DNA from: Nocardioides bruguierae
Lineage (GTDB): Bacteria; Actinomycetota; Actinomycetes; Propionibacteriales; Nocardioidaceae
NCBI RefSeq assembly: GCF_023656415.1
Contig: NZ_JAMOIL010000013.1
Location: forward strand, 114,736 to 178,735
Reading direction: 5' to 3'
DNA: 64,000 nt
Each line of letters begins with the position of its first letter. Within the stretch, counting starts at the first letter, position 1. Below, in pieces: positions 48,663 to 57,289 of the stretch. Position numbers and translations under genes: made by a program. The notes beneath the pieces were generated by a model. The model did not search any database. It was not told the DNA's origin and saw only the letters and a list, made by a program, of their open reading frames with translations.

Positions 48663-50617
48663 CCGCGGCCCTGGCAGTGCGGGGTGGTGCCGGAGGGCAC
48701 GTCGAGCGCGGGGTTGCGGTCGAAGAACCCGACGGGCTTGAGCTTGAAGCCGGTCATGTCGACGGGCATGACGGGCCAGTCCTCGGGCCGCGGGAAGTGC
48801 GTGAGGCCGAAGGTGTGCCACACGACCAGGTCGGCGCCGTCGACGTCGCGGTCACCGGCCACGAACGAGTCCAGGCCGTCCTTGCCCGTGGACTGGTTGA
48901 CCATCTCGCCGGCGGGCCAGCGCTGGCCGTCCTCGTGCGCGGAGACCCACAGGTGGTGGGTGGCGAAGGCGCCGCGCTGCGCGATGACCGAGGAGGGGTC
49001 GGCGAGCAGGGCGGGCTGGCCCTCGGGGTGCAGCGCGTAGCCGACCGGCTGGCCCAGGCGGTTGTTCTTCTCGGGGTTGGTGATCAGCCAGGTGCGCGAC
49101 TTGAGGTTGTCGGCGTCGCGGATCGCGTCCTGCTCGGTCCTGAGCCGGGTGTGCTGCTGGCGGAACGCGTTGCCGTGTGGGTTCTCGGGGCCGACGGGCA
49201 CGCGGACGGCGTCCACCTCGTCCACGGCGTTGACGTGGCCGTCCACCGCCATGTCGAGGCGGGCGGAGAACAGGTGCTGGTGGAACGGCGCGCCGAGGCC
49301 GGGGGCCATCTCGGTGGCGAACCCGTCCGGGCCGGTGAAGGCCGAGGTGAACACGATGCCGGTGGCCTTGGCCTCGAGCTCGATGGTGCCGTCGAGGTAG
49401 AGGTACCAGTAGAAGCCGTAGTCGTAGTTGCCGATGGTGACGAAGAACGAGATCACCATGCGCCGGTTGCGGCGGGTCTCGGCCATGCCGTTGAACAGGT
49501 CGGTGTGCTTCCAGAGCACGCCGTAGTCCTCCTCGTGCATGCAGATCGCGTTGCGCATGGTGCGCGGGTTGCCCTGCTCGTCGGAGATCTCGGCGTCGAC
49601 GTAGGTGATGTCGCCCAGGCAGTCGCAGCCCAGCTCGAGGGCGTTGGTGTAGCGGCCGAAGACGTACTCGCCCTGGTCGAAGTAGTTGATCCAGTAGCGC
49701 GAGGGCTGCGGGTCGCCGTAGGGCACGACCATCTCGGGGATGGAGGCGCGGTTGATGATCGGGCGGACGCCGCCGGGCGCCGAGGCGTCCTTCCAGCCGA
49801 TCTGGTGCAGCACGAGGCCCTCGCGGGCGTCGAAGGTGAACCGGAACTGCCAGTTCGCCCACTCGACCAGGTTGTCGGTAACGGTGAACGAGGGGCCCTC
49901 GGGCTGGGTGATCTCGATGGGCTTGAGGTCGGTGCGCGTCGGGGAGGCGTGCGGCTCGGCGTCCCACTGGGCGCGCTCCATCGGCACGTCCATCACCTTG
50001 TTGTCGTCGACGTGGAAGACCTCGCCGGCGGTGAGGTCGACGTAGGCGCAGACGCCGTCGATCGGGTGGCCCCAGGGCAGGTCGGCGTCGTCGAGCTGGA
50101 GGAAGGCCAGCACGCGACACATGCGGCGGCCGACCTCGTCCTCGTACCCGAAGTTGCCGGGCGAGAGCGGCACGGCGCGGACCATCATCGGGTCGATGCC
50201 GCGCTTGCCCAGGGCGGCCAGCCACGCGTCGGAGGTGAGCAGGATGGCCTCGATGTCCTCGAACTCCTCGTCGAGGATCGGCCCGTGGCCCTCGGCCGCG
50301 GTGTCGACCACGCGGGTGGAGACGACCACGCCCGCGGTCACGTCGACGGTGGCGGTGGTGACGCCGCCGGTCGCGCGGTCCACGAGGACGGCGGTCGCGC
50401 GCCGGGCGAACGGCTGGCCGGGCTGCCAGGCGAGGACCTCGGCCTTGGGGGCCTCCTCGAGGCCGATGTAGCCGAAGCGGACCTGCTCGCCGAGCAGGCC
50501 GGCGGCCTCGACGATCGCCTTCGTCGCGGCGATCTCGGCCGCGCTCAGCATGGACAGCGGGTGCTCCGTGCTCGGAGCCGTGGTGGACGCGGTGCTGGAG
50601 TGGGCGGTGGCGGTCAT
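48659..50617 (-). CDS. tynA: primary amine oxidase (copper/topaquinone)
   Basis: This 652-residue quinoprotein oxidises primary amines to aldehydes with release of ammonia and H2O2. The topaquinone precursor is Tyr398 in TIGNYDYGF. Copper ligands are His446 and His448 (HQHLFSARLD) and His607 (GLTHFPRPEDWPVMP). The length and lack of signal peptide match Arthrobacter-type enzymes. It overlaps the permease upstream and the Met/His-rich membrane protein downstream, giving a compact amine-uptake and oxidation operon. Confidence 0.95.
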   Translation of the reverse strand: MTATAHSSTASTTAPSTEHPLSMLSAAEIAATKAIVEAAGLLGEQVRFGYIGLEEAPKAEVLAWQPGQPFARRATAVLVDRATGGVTTATVDVTAGVVVSTRVVDTAAEGHGPILDEEFEDIEAILLTSDAWLAALGKRGIDPMMVRAVPLSPGNFGYEDEVGRRMCRVLAFLQLDDADLPWGHPIDGVCAYVDLTAGEVFHVDDNKVMDVPMERAQWDAEPHASPTRTDLKPIEITQPEGPSFTVTDNLVEWANWQFRFTFDAREGLVLHQIGWKDASAPGGVRPIINRASIPEMVVPYGDPQPSRYWINYFDQGEYVFGRYTNALELGCDCLGDITYVDAEISDEQGNPRTMRNAICMHEEDYGVLWKHTDLFNGMAETRRNRRMVISFFVTIGNYDYGFYWYLYLDGTIELEAKATGIVFTSAFTGPDGFATEMAPGLGAPFHQHLFSARLDMAVDGHVNAVDEVDAVRVPVGPENPHGNAFRQQHTRLRTEQDAIRDADNLKSRTWLITNPEKNNRLGQPVGYALHPEGQPALLADPSSVIAQRGAFATHHLWVSAHEDGQRWPAGEMVNQSTGKDGLDSFVAGDRDVDGADLVVWHTFGLTHFPRPEDWPVMPVDMTGFKLKPVGFFDRNPALDVPSGTTPHCQGRG

Positions 50618-52089
50618 GCGGTCTCTCCCTGGGTGAGCGGGTCGGTGGCGAGCGGTGCGGTGGTGCTGGTGACGGCGTTGGTGACGGGCGGCAGGCCGGC
50701 GACGACGGCGCCGACGAGGAACGACCCGGCGAGGACGACCTCGAAGACGGCCGCGACGGTGGAGGACCCACCGACCAGCAGCGTGAGGTTGTCGAGGGTC
50801 ATGACGACGAGGACGCCGAGGCCCACGACGGCGAGCGTGGGGGCGACCAGGCCGGACCAGGCGGGCGCCAGGCCGCGGTGGCGGCTGAAGAAGACCAGCG
50901 CGGCCAGCGAGGTCAGCAGCATGAGGGCGAGCAGGCCCACGACGGCCATGCCGGCGAACCAGGTGAAGATCTCGTTGACCGGGTCGAGGCCGGCGACGGC
51001 GCACCCGGCGAGCAGGACGAGGCCGATCACCGTGGTGGCGACCGAGGCGACGTGCGGGGAGGCGTGCTTGCTGTGGGCGCGGGCGAGCCCGGCGGGCAGC
51101 ACGGCCACCTCGGAGTCGGGGTCGCCGAGCGTGAACAGGTAGCGCGAGAGCACGTTGTGGAAGGAGAGGATCGCGGCGAAGACGCTGGTCACGAGCAGCA
51201 CCTCGACGACGTCGCCGACGGCGGAGCCGAGCACCAGGGTGGCGGTCTCGCTGACCATCGTGCCGGGGTCCGCGGCCGCACGGGCCACGGCGCCGGCGTC
51301 CCCCCACCACGAGACGAGCGCCCACGCGGAGAAGGCGTAGAAGACGCCGATGACCAGCAGCGCGGCGTAGGTGGCGCGGGGCACGGTGCGGTCGGGGTCG
51401 CGGGCCTCGTCGCGGAAGATCGCGGTGGCCTCGAAGCCGATGTAGCCGGCCACGGCGAAGATCAGCGCGATGCCGGGGGCGCCGGTGGTGAAGGAGGTCG
51501 GGCTGAACGCCGCCGTCGCCAGGCCCTCGCTGCTGCCGCCGCCGCGGGCGACGATGACGACGTCCATCACCAGGACGACGGCCACCTCCGCGACCAGCAG
51601 GACGCCGAGCACCTTGCCGGAGAGGTCGATGTGCCGGTAGCCCAGCACGCCGACGACGGCGAGGACGAGCAGCGACCACACGGGCCAGGGCAGGTCCGGG
51701 CCGCCGTGGCCGGTGACCAGGGCGCCGGTGGCCGCGCCGATGAAGCCGTACACGGCCAGCTGGATCGTGGCGTAGGAGACGACCGCCAGGAGGGCGGCGC
51801 CGACGCCGGCGGGGCGGCCCAGGCCGCGCGCGATGTAGGTGGAGAACGCACCGCCCGAGCGGACGTGCTTGGTCATGGCGGTGAAGCCGACCGCGAAGAG
51901 CAGCAGCACGAGCGTGCAGACGACGTAGGTCGCCGGGAAGCTCGCGCCGTTGCCGGCGGCGATGCCGATCGGCACGGTGCCGGCGACGACGGTCAGCGGC
52001 GCGGCGGCGGCCACGACCATGAAGACGATGGCGCCGGGCCCGAGGGAGCCGGTGAGACGGCCTCCGGATCCGGTGGGGCTGGTGGTCAC
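50614..52089 (-). CDS. APC family amino acid/amine permease
   Basis: This 491-residue transporter has about twelve TM segments, starting GPGAIVFMVVAAAAPLTVVAGTVPIGIA, with GGAFSTYIARGLGRPAG (TM2-3 loop) and GYIGFEATAIFRDEARDPDRTVPRATY (the APC TM6 signature). A strong AGGAGG site lies 5 nt before GTG 52089. It is first in an operon with tynA, so it probably imports the amine substrate. ATGA overlap with tynA at 50614-50617. Confidence 0.93.
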   Translation of the reverse strand: MTTSPTGSGGRLTGSLGPGAIVFMVVAAAAPLTVVAGTVPIGIAAGNGASFPATYVVCTLVLLLFAVGFTAMTKHVRSGGAFSTYIARGLGRPAGVGAALLAVVSYATIQLAVYGFIGAATGALVTGHGGPDLPWPVWSLLVLAVVGVLGYRHIDLSGKVLGVLLVAEVAVVLVMDVVIVARGGGSSEGLATAAFSPTSFTTGAPGIALIFAVAGYIGFEATAIFRDEARDPDRTVPRATYAALLVIGVFYAFSAWALVSWWGDAGAVARAAADPGTMVSETATLVLGSAVGDVVEVLLVTSVFAAILSFHNVLSRYLFTLGDPDSEVAVLPAGLARAHSKHASPHVASVATTVIGLVLLAGCAVAGLDPVNEIFTWFAGMAVVGLLALMLLTSLAALVFFSRHRGLAPAWSGLVAPTLAVVGLGVLVVMTLDNLTLLVGGSSTVAAVFEVVLAGSFLVGAVVAGLPPVTNAVTSTTAPLATDPLTQGETA

Positions 52090-52222
52090 GAGGACCTCCT
52101 CGCAGTCAGAGCGGGTGCGGTGCCGGGCCCGGGCTGCGCTGCCCGTCCGGCGGTCGGCACCAGCCTGGTGAGCCCGCCTTGCGGCTGTGTCTCGTCGGCG
52201 TGAAAGGCCTGCGACCTCAGTC

Positions 52223-52300
52223 GGGAATCGTGTTGCGGGCCCGTCTCGCTCGGGGGCCCTGCGGATTCTCATTCGGCGACGCGGCGCGTTCACACGTGTG
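52223..52300. promoter_or_regulatory. candidate regulatory sites between divergent permeases
   Basis: GGGAATCGTGTTGCGG (52223-52238) recurs almost exactly just upstream of hpxO (55731-55747). CACACGTGTG (52291-52300) is a perfect palindrome 26 nt before the TAGGTT -10 of the right-hand permease. Either may bind the IclR protein encoded at 53817. The 249-bp gap has no gene. Confidence 0.5.
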
Positions 52301-52338
52301 TTGCCGGGGGCGTCGTCGGGCCGACTAGGTTGCCCGCC

Positions 52339-53820
52339 ATGCCGGCTCCGTCCCCCTCGCCCCTGCTGCGCCGCTCGCCGGTCAGCGGGCTGGCGCGGCG
52401 GACCATGGCCTTCCCCGAGGTGCTCGCCCAGTCGGTCGCGGCGGTGGCGCCGTCGGCGGTGATGGTCACCGTGCCCGCCGTCGTCCACCCCGTGGCGGGG
52501 GCGTGGAGCGCGCTCGTCTTCGCGCTCGTCGCTGTGCTGATGACGGGCGTCGGTGCGGCGGTCAACGTGTTCGCCGGGCGGATGGTCGGCGTCAGCGGGC
52601 TCTACGGCTTCACCGTGCGCGGCCTCGGGCCGGGCCCGGGCGTCGTGGCCGGCGCGGCCATGGCGATCGGCTACGGCGGCGCCGCCTGCGTCGGGGTGCT
52701 GGGGGCGGGCCAGTTCGGCCTCGCCGCCCTGGACGACGGCGCGCGGCTGCTCGGGTCACCACCCGGGCCGCTGGGCGACCCCGGCCCGGGGCTGAGCGCG
52801 GTGGCCGCGGTGCTGGCCGCCGTGGGCGTGGTCGTGCTGCTGGTGCGCGGCGTGCGGGCCTCGGCGCGCGCGGTGCTGGTGACCGAGACGGTCGCGATCA
52901 CCGTCGTCCTCGTGGTGCTCGTGGTCGTGGCGGCCTCCGACCTGTCGATCTCCGCCGGCCTCACCACCGCGCTCGCCCCCGGCCAGTGGGGCGTGGCGCT
53001 GCTGCTGGCGACCATGGCGTTCGTGGGGTTCGAGTCCTCGACGACCCTGGCCAGCGAGTCGCGCCAGCCGATGGTGACGGTGCCCCGGGCGGTGCGGTGG
53101 ACGCCGCTGGTGGCAGCGAGCCTGTACGTCGTCGCGAGCCTGCTCTTCGGTGCCGACCTCGCGGCCGGCGGCACCTCCGACCGGCTGGCGTGGAGCCTGG
53201 CCGGCGGCGACGGCGCCCCCGCCCTGGAGCTGCTGCTCAACCTCGGCATCACCGCCTCCTGGGTGGCCTGCGCGCTGGGCTCGGTGACCGCCCTGGCCCG
53301 GATCGTGTTCACCATGGCCCGCGAGGGACTGCTGCCGCCGGTGCTGGGGCGGGTGAGCGCCGCCAGCGGCACCCCGTCCGCCGCCATCGTGCTGGTCGGC
53401 GCCCACCTCGCCGTCGTGCCGGCCGTGCTGCTGCTCGTCGGGTTCTCCGTGCCGGCGCTGTTCGTGCTGGTGATGACCATGTCGGCGTTCGGCTACCTGC
53501 TCGGCTACGTGCTGGTCTGCCTGGCCGCGCCCGCGCTGCTGGGCCGGCTGGAGGAGCGCACCCAGCTCGGTGCCGTCGTGCCGCGGGTGGTGGCCGGCGT
53601 CCTGGTCGTGATCGTGCTGTGGGGCGCGGCGACCGGCGGTGCCTGGGCCGTCGGCGGGTTCGTGGCCTACGGGCTGGTCGTGGGGGCCGCGCTGGCGCTG
53701 TGGCGCCGCCGCGCCCGGCGCCGCGGGCTCGCGCTGGGCCTCTACGACGAGCCGACCCGCGCCGACGTCCTGCGGCCCGACGCCCCCGGTGCTCACCGTT
53801 CTCCGGGGACCCGCCCGTGA
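52339..53820 (+). CDS. APC superfamily permease
   Basis: This 493-residue, 12-TM transporter has MAFPEVLAQSVAAVAPSAVMVTVPAVV (TM1), VSGLYGFTVRGLGPGPGVVAGAAMAIGYG and ATMAFVGFESSTTLASESRQPMVTVPRAVRWTPL (TM6 signature). It is distinct from the permease at 50614. TAGGTT (52326-52331) is 7 nt before ATG 52339. Its stop overlaps the IclR regulator, so regulator and transporter are co-expressed. The substrate may be a purine-related or amine compound given the neighbours; unproven. Confidence 0.9.
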   Translation: MPAPSPSPLLRRSPVSGLARRTMAFPEVLAQSVAAVAPSAVMVTVPAVVHPVAGAWSALVFALVAVLMTGVGAAVNVFAGRMVGVSGLYGFTVRGLGPGPGVVAGAAMAIGYGGAACVGVLGAGQFGLAALDDGARLLGSPPGPLGDPGPGLSAVAAVLAAVGVVVLLVRGVRASARAVLVTETVAITVVLVVLVVVAASDLSISAGLTTALAPGQWGVALLLATMAFVGFESSTTLASESRQPMVTVPRAVRWTPLVAASLYVVASLLFGADLAAGGTSDRLAWSLAGGDGAPALELLLNLGITASWVACALGSVTALARIVFTMAREGLLPPVLGRVSAASGTPSAAIVLVGAHLAVVPAVLLLVGFSVPALFVLVMTMSAFGYLLGYVLVCLAAPALLGRLEERTQLGAVVPRVVAGVLVVIVLWGAATGGAWAVGGFVAYGLVVGAALALWRRRARRRGLALGLYDEPTRADVLRPDAPGAHRSPGTRP

Positions 53821-54494
53821 ACGCCCCGGCCGGGCCGCCCGCGGGGGACGGCGGCATCATCGGCGGGCGCCAGCCGCGGGCCGTGCAGAGCGCGCTGCGG
53901 GTGCTGGAGGCCGTGGCCGTCGAGGGCGACGGGGTCACCGCCAAGCAGATCGCCCAGCGCCTCGGCATGGCCCCGGCCACCGTCTACCGGCTGGTGAACA
54001 TCCTGGTCGCCGAGGAGTACCTCGTGCGGCTGCCCGGGCTCCAGGGCTTCGCGCTGGGGGTGCGGATGGGGGTCTTCGTGGACGCGGCGGGCGCCGGTGA
54101 GCCAACCGTGCTGGTGAAGGCCGCCCGGGACGTGCTCGCCGGCCTGCGGCTGCGGGTGCGGGTCGGCATCCACCTGGTGACCTACCGCGGCGACCTGGTG
54201 CGGTTCCGCGACGTCGACCAGGACTTCCCGCCGCCCGTGGGCGAGGCCCAGCTGAACCAGGTGCTCGACTCCTGCGCGCTCGGCGAGCTGCGCGCCGGCG
54301 GCGCCGCCTACGTCCACCGCCGCGAGGACGTGGCGCCCGGCTGCGCCTCCCTCGCCGTGGCCGTCACCGACGAGACCGGTCACGTGCACGCCGCGGTCTG
54401 GCTCGTCGGCGCGCCCGGGGGCGTCGACGTGGCCGTCGCGGCCGTCGAGGACCTGCTGCCGCTCGTCCAGGGGCTGGACCCGCTCCTGCGCTGA
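53817..54494 (+). CDS. IclR family transcriptional regulator
   Basis: This 225-residue regulator has the N-terminal winged HTH AVQSALRVLEAVAVEGDGVTAKQIAQRLGMAPATVYRLVNILVAEEYLVR followed by an effector-binding domain (ASLAVAVTDETGHVHAAVWLVG). It is slightly shorter than typical IclR proteins. GTG 53817 overlaps the permease stop. Likely targets are the divergent permease promoters and hpxO, which share a 16-bp motif. Confidence 0.92.
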   Translation: MNAPAGPPAGDGGIIGGRQPRAVQSALRVLEAVAVEGDGVTAKQIAQRLGMAPATVYRLVNILVAEEYLVRLPGLQGFALGVRMGVFVDAAGAGEPTVLVKAARDVLAGLRLRVRVGIHLVTYRGDLVRFRDVDQDFPPPVGEAQLNQVLDSCALGELRAGGAAYVHRREDVAPGCASLAVAVTDETGHVHAAVWLVGAPGGVDVAVAAVEDLLPLVQGLDPLLR

Positions 54495-54508
54495 GACCGT
54501 GCGCCGGC

Positions 54509-54551
54509 GGTCTCGAGGCTCGTCGCCGGCGCTCCTCGCACCTCGACCACC
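54509..54551. repeat. 43-bp intergenic imperfect palindrome
   Basis: Same length and ends as 15128-15170, with three differences. It lies between convergent IclR and hpxO genes. Confidence 0.75.
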
Positions 54552-54559
54552 GGGGGCCG

Positions 54560-55717
54560 TCAGGCGAAGGGTCCGCCCACGATGTTGCCGACGATCCCGG
54601 CCATCACGCCGGTGCCGTCCTCGGTGGCGAGCTCGCGGTACCAGGCCTGGGTGGCCTCGGGGTCGTGCCCGTGGGTGACGGCGGAGCGCTTGCGGGCCTT
54701 CAGCACCAGCTCGGCGGCGCGCTCGGTGCGGGCGGCCTGGTACCGGGTGAGCGCTGCGAGCGGGTCGTCGCGGTGGGCGGCGAGGAGGCCGGAGAGCACG
54801 ACCGAGTCCTCCAGCGCGGAGCAGCCGCCCTGGCCGATGTCGGGGGCGGTGGAGTGCGCGGCGTCGCCGAGCAGAGCGACGCGTCCACGGACCCAGGTGT
54901 GGATGGGGTCGAGGTCCCAGATCTCCACGCGGTTGGCGGTGCCGGGCTCGATGGCGTCGATGAGCTTCTGCACCGGCGGCGCCCAGTGGCCGAACACCGA
55001 GCGCAGCTCGTCGACGACCTTCTCGCGCGGCACGTCGGCGCCGGCGGGGGTGACGTGGTCGAACCAGAAGTAGAAGCGGTCGCCGGCCACGGGCATGACG
55101 GCGCAGCGGCGGTTCTCCCCGACCCAGGTGGTCCAGTGGGTGGTGCCGGTGATGGCCGGGTCGGCCGGCACCAGCCCGTTGACGTTGGTGTAGCCGGTGT
55201 AGCTGCGCTCGACGTCGTGACCCAGCACGTGGGCGCGGGTGCGGGAGCGGGCTCCGTCGGCGGCGATCAGCAGGTCCGCGGTGGTGGTGGAGCCGTCGGC
55301 GAAGGTCGCGGTGACGCCGTCGTCGTCCTGGGTGATGTCGACGACCTTCGCGCCGAAACGGATGTTCTCGACGCCCACGGCCTCCATCAGCATCGCCTGG
55401 AGGTCGGCGCGCGCGACGGGGTAGGACCGCTGGCCCGTGCCCTCGTGGACGGGCGCGAGCGGGAAGTCGCAGAGCGTCTCGCCGGTGAGGGCGTCGGCGT
55501 AGGAGAGGTGGTCCATCCGCCCGCCGAGCGCGGCGACCTGCTCGCCGACGCCGAGGTAGTTGAGGCACTTGATGCCGTTGGACCACAGCGAGATGGCGGC
55601 ACCGACGGGCTTGTTCTCCCGGACCTGCTCGACGATCTCCACCTCGATGCCGTGCCGCTGCAGCCCGAGCGCGATCGAGGTTCCGCCGATGCCGGCGCCG
55701 ACGACGAGGATCTTCAT
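54560..55717 (-). CDS. hpxO: FAD-dependent urate hydroxylase (HpxO type)
   Basis: This 385-residue group A flavoprotein monooxygenase has the GAGIGG FAD loop at 8-13, KPVGAAISLWSNGIKCLNYLG, DLLIAADGARS and RVALLGDAAHSTAPDIGQGGCSALED. Length, KARKRSAVTHGHDPEATQAWYREL near the C-terminus and the overall pattern match Klebsiella HpxO, which converts urate to 5-hydroxyisourate with NADH. TACGGT (55725-55730) is 7 nt before ATG 55717. No other purine genes are in view. Confidence 0.9.
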   Translation of the reverse strand: MKILVVGAGIGGTSIALGLQRHGIEVEIVEQVRENKPVGAAISLWSNGIKCLNYLGVGEQVAALGGRMDHLSYADALTGETLCDFPLAPVHEGTGQRSYPVARADLQAMLMEAVGVENIRFGAKVVDITQDDDGVTATFADGSTTTADLLIAADGARSRTRAHVLGHDVERSYTGYTNVNGLVPADPAITGTTHWTTWVGENRRCAVMPVAGDRFYFWFDHVTPAGADVPREKVVDELRSVFGHWAPPVQKLIDAIEPGTANRVEIWDLDPIHTWVRGRVALLGDAAHSTAPDIGQGGCSALEDSVVLSGLLAAHRDDPLAALTRYQAARTERAAELVLKARKRSAVTHGHDPEATQAWYRELATEDGTGVMAGIVGNIVGGPFA

Positions 55718-55730
55718 GACGACGACCGTA

Positions 55731-55768
55731 GGGAACTCGTGTTGCGGCAATGTGAAACGGCAGTTTCA
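55731..55768. promoter_or_regulatory. hpxO promoter sites
   Basis: GGGAACTCGTGTTGCGG (55731-55747) directly abuts the hpxO -10 and matches the motif at 52223-52238 with one inserted base. TGAAAC-GGCA-GTTTCA (55753-55768) is a perfect inverted repeat just beyond, placed over the -35 region. Confidence 0.5.
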
Positions 55769-55803
55769 GGCTGATTCGGCGTGGGAGGGCCCGGGCCGGG
55801 GAT

Positions 55804-55852
55804 CGTCGAACGATCGATCAAGGGCCGTCAGGTTCGTCGAACGTTCGATCAA
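55804..55852. promoter_or_regulatory. tandem operator-like direct repeats
   Basis: CGTCGAACGATCGATCAA (55804-55821) and CGTCGAACGTTCGATCAA (55835-55852) differ at one base and are 31 bp apart, three helical turns. The second contains the perfect palindrome TCGAACGTTCGA. Cooperative binding of a regulator is suggested. Confidence 0.55.
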
Positions 55853-55860
55853 TGCGGGAA

Positions 55861-55889
55861 GGCCCCCGCCGGCGCGGCGACTGGGGGCC
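55861..55889. other. GC hairpin between divergent genes
   Basis: GGCCCCC (55861-55867) pairs with GGGGGCC (55883-55889), followed by CCGTTCTGT. It resembles a weak terminator, perhaps of a short upstream RNA; no such RNA can be demonstrated here. Confidence 0.3.
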
Positions 55890-55980
55890 CCGTTCTGTCG
55901 GGCTCCTGCCGGACGAGAGCTCGATCAGACCCGCTAGTGAAATCTGCCGGATTGCCTAGAGAGCCGGATACGGTCCCATC

Positions 55981-57228
55981 GTGGACCCGATTCGCAACCC
56001 CTACGCCCCCGGCGCCGGCCAGCGCCCGCCCGAGCTGGCGGGGCGCGACACCGAGCTGAGCACGTTCGACGTGGTGCTCGAGCGGGTGGCGCGGGGCCGG
56101 CCCGAGCGGTCGATGGTGCTCACCGGCCTGCGGGGCGTGGGCAAGACGGTGCTGCTCAACGCCCTGCGTGGAGCGGCGGTGCGCCGCGGGTGGGGGACCG
56201 GCAAGCTCGAGGCCCGGCCCGACCAGACGCTGCGACGGCCGCTCGCCGGCGCCCTGCACCAGGCGGTGCGCGAGCTGGGGCACCCGTCGGCGGAGGAGTC
56301 CGACCAGGTGCTCGGCGTGCTGCGCGCCTTCGTCGAGCGCGAGGCGGGCGCGGACGCGAAGCTGCGCGACCGGTGGAGCCCCGGGATCGAGGTGCCGGCC
56401 GCACGCGGGCGGGCCGACTCCGGCGACATCGAGATCGACCTCGTCGAGCTGCTCACCGACGTCGGTGGCCTGGCCGCCGACGTGGGCAAGGGCGTGGCCG
56501 TGTTCATCGACGAGATGCAGGACCTCGGCCCGGCCGACGTCTCGGCCCTGTGCGCCGCCGTCCACGAGATCGGCCAGCAGGGCCTGCCCGTCATCGTCGT
56601 GGGGGCCGGGCTCCCGCACCTCCCGGCCGTGCTGAGCGCGTCCAAGTCCTACTCCGAGCGGCTCTTCCGCTACGCACGCATCGACCGGCTCACCACCGAG
56701 GCCGCCAACCGTGCGCTCGCCGCGCCGGCCGCCGAGGAGGACGCCGAGTTCACCCCCGACGGCCTGGCCGCGATGTACCGCGCCACCGGCGGCTACCCCT
56801 ACTTCATCCAGGCCTACGGCAAGACGGTGTGGGACCTCGCCCCGCGCAGCCCCATCACCGCCGAGGACGTCGAGGTCGCCGCCCCCGAGGCCGAGGCCGA
56901 GCTCGCGGTCGGGTTCTTCGGCTCCCGCTACGAGCGGGCGACGCCCGCCGAGCGGGACTACCTGCGCGCCATGGCGGACGCGGCGGCGCAGCTGGCTCCG
57001 CTGGCCGAGCCGGCGAGCGACCAGCCCGACACCGGTGCCCGACCGGCCGTGGAGACGGTCGAGTCCGTGGCCACGTCCGACGTGGCGGCCGTGCTGGGCA
57101 AGAAGCCCCAGTCGCTCTCGCCGGCGCGCGACGCCCTGATGAAGAAGGGGCTCATCTACTCCGGCGAGCGGGGCCGCATCTCCTTCACGGTGCCGCACTT
57201 CGGCCGGTACCTGCGCGGCCAGGACTGA
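55981..57228 (+). CDS. AAA family ATPase with C-terminal winged-helix-like domain
   Basis: This 415-residue ATPase has LAGRDTELSTFDVVLERV, Walker A GLRGVGKT with Lys55, Walker B VAVFIDEMQD and a sensor region VGAGLPHLPAVL. Layout resembles Orc1/Cdc6- or STAND-like ATPases found singly in actinobacteria. The C-terminus (about 360-415: VAAVLGKKPQSLSPARDALMKKGLIYSGERGRISFTVPHFGRYL) looks like a winged helix, so it may bind DNA. TACGGT (55969-55974) is 6 nt before GTG. Role unknown. Confidence 0.85.
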   Translation: MDPIRNPYAPGAGQRPPELAGRDTELSTFDVVLERVARGRPERSMVLTGLRGVGKTVLLNALRGAAVRRGWGTGKLEARPDQTLRRPLAGALHQAVRELGHPSAEESDQVLGVLRAFVEREAGADAKLRDRWSPGIEVPAARGRADSGDIEIDLVELLTDVGGLAADVGKGVAVFIDEMQDLGPADVSALCAAVHEIGQQGLPVIVVGAGLPHLPAVLSASKSYSERLFRYARIDRLTTEAANRALAAPAAEEDAEFTPDGLAAMYRATGGYPYFIQAYGKTVWDLAPRSPITAEDVEVAAPEAEAELAVGFFGSRYERATPAERDYLRAMADAAAQLAPLAEPASDQPDTGARPAVETVESVATSDVAAVLGKKPQSLSPARDALMKKGLIYSGERGRISFTVPHFGRYLRGQD

Positions 57229-57289
57229 CCTGGGCTCCCGGGGCGGGTCCTGCCCCGGCGTCCCCGACCGGCACGACACAATGGCCGGC

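Noticed and set aside
48115..48741. plus-strand frame with a run of Asp-Asp-Glu
   Set aside because: It is the reverse reading of the Ser tract in the 48186-48662 membrane protein.
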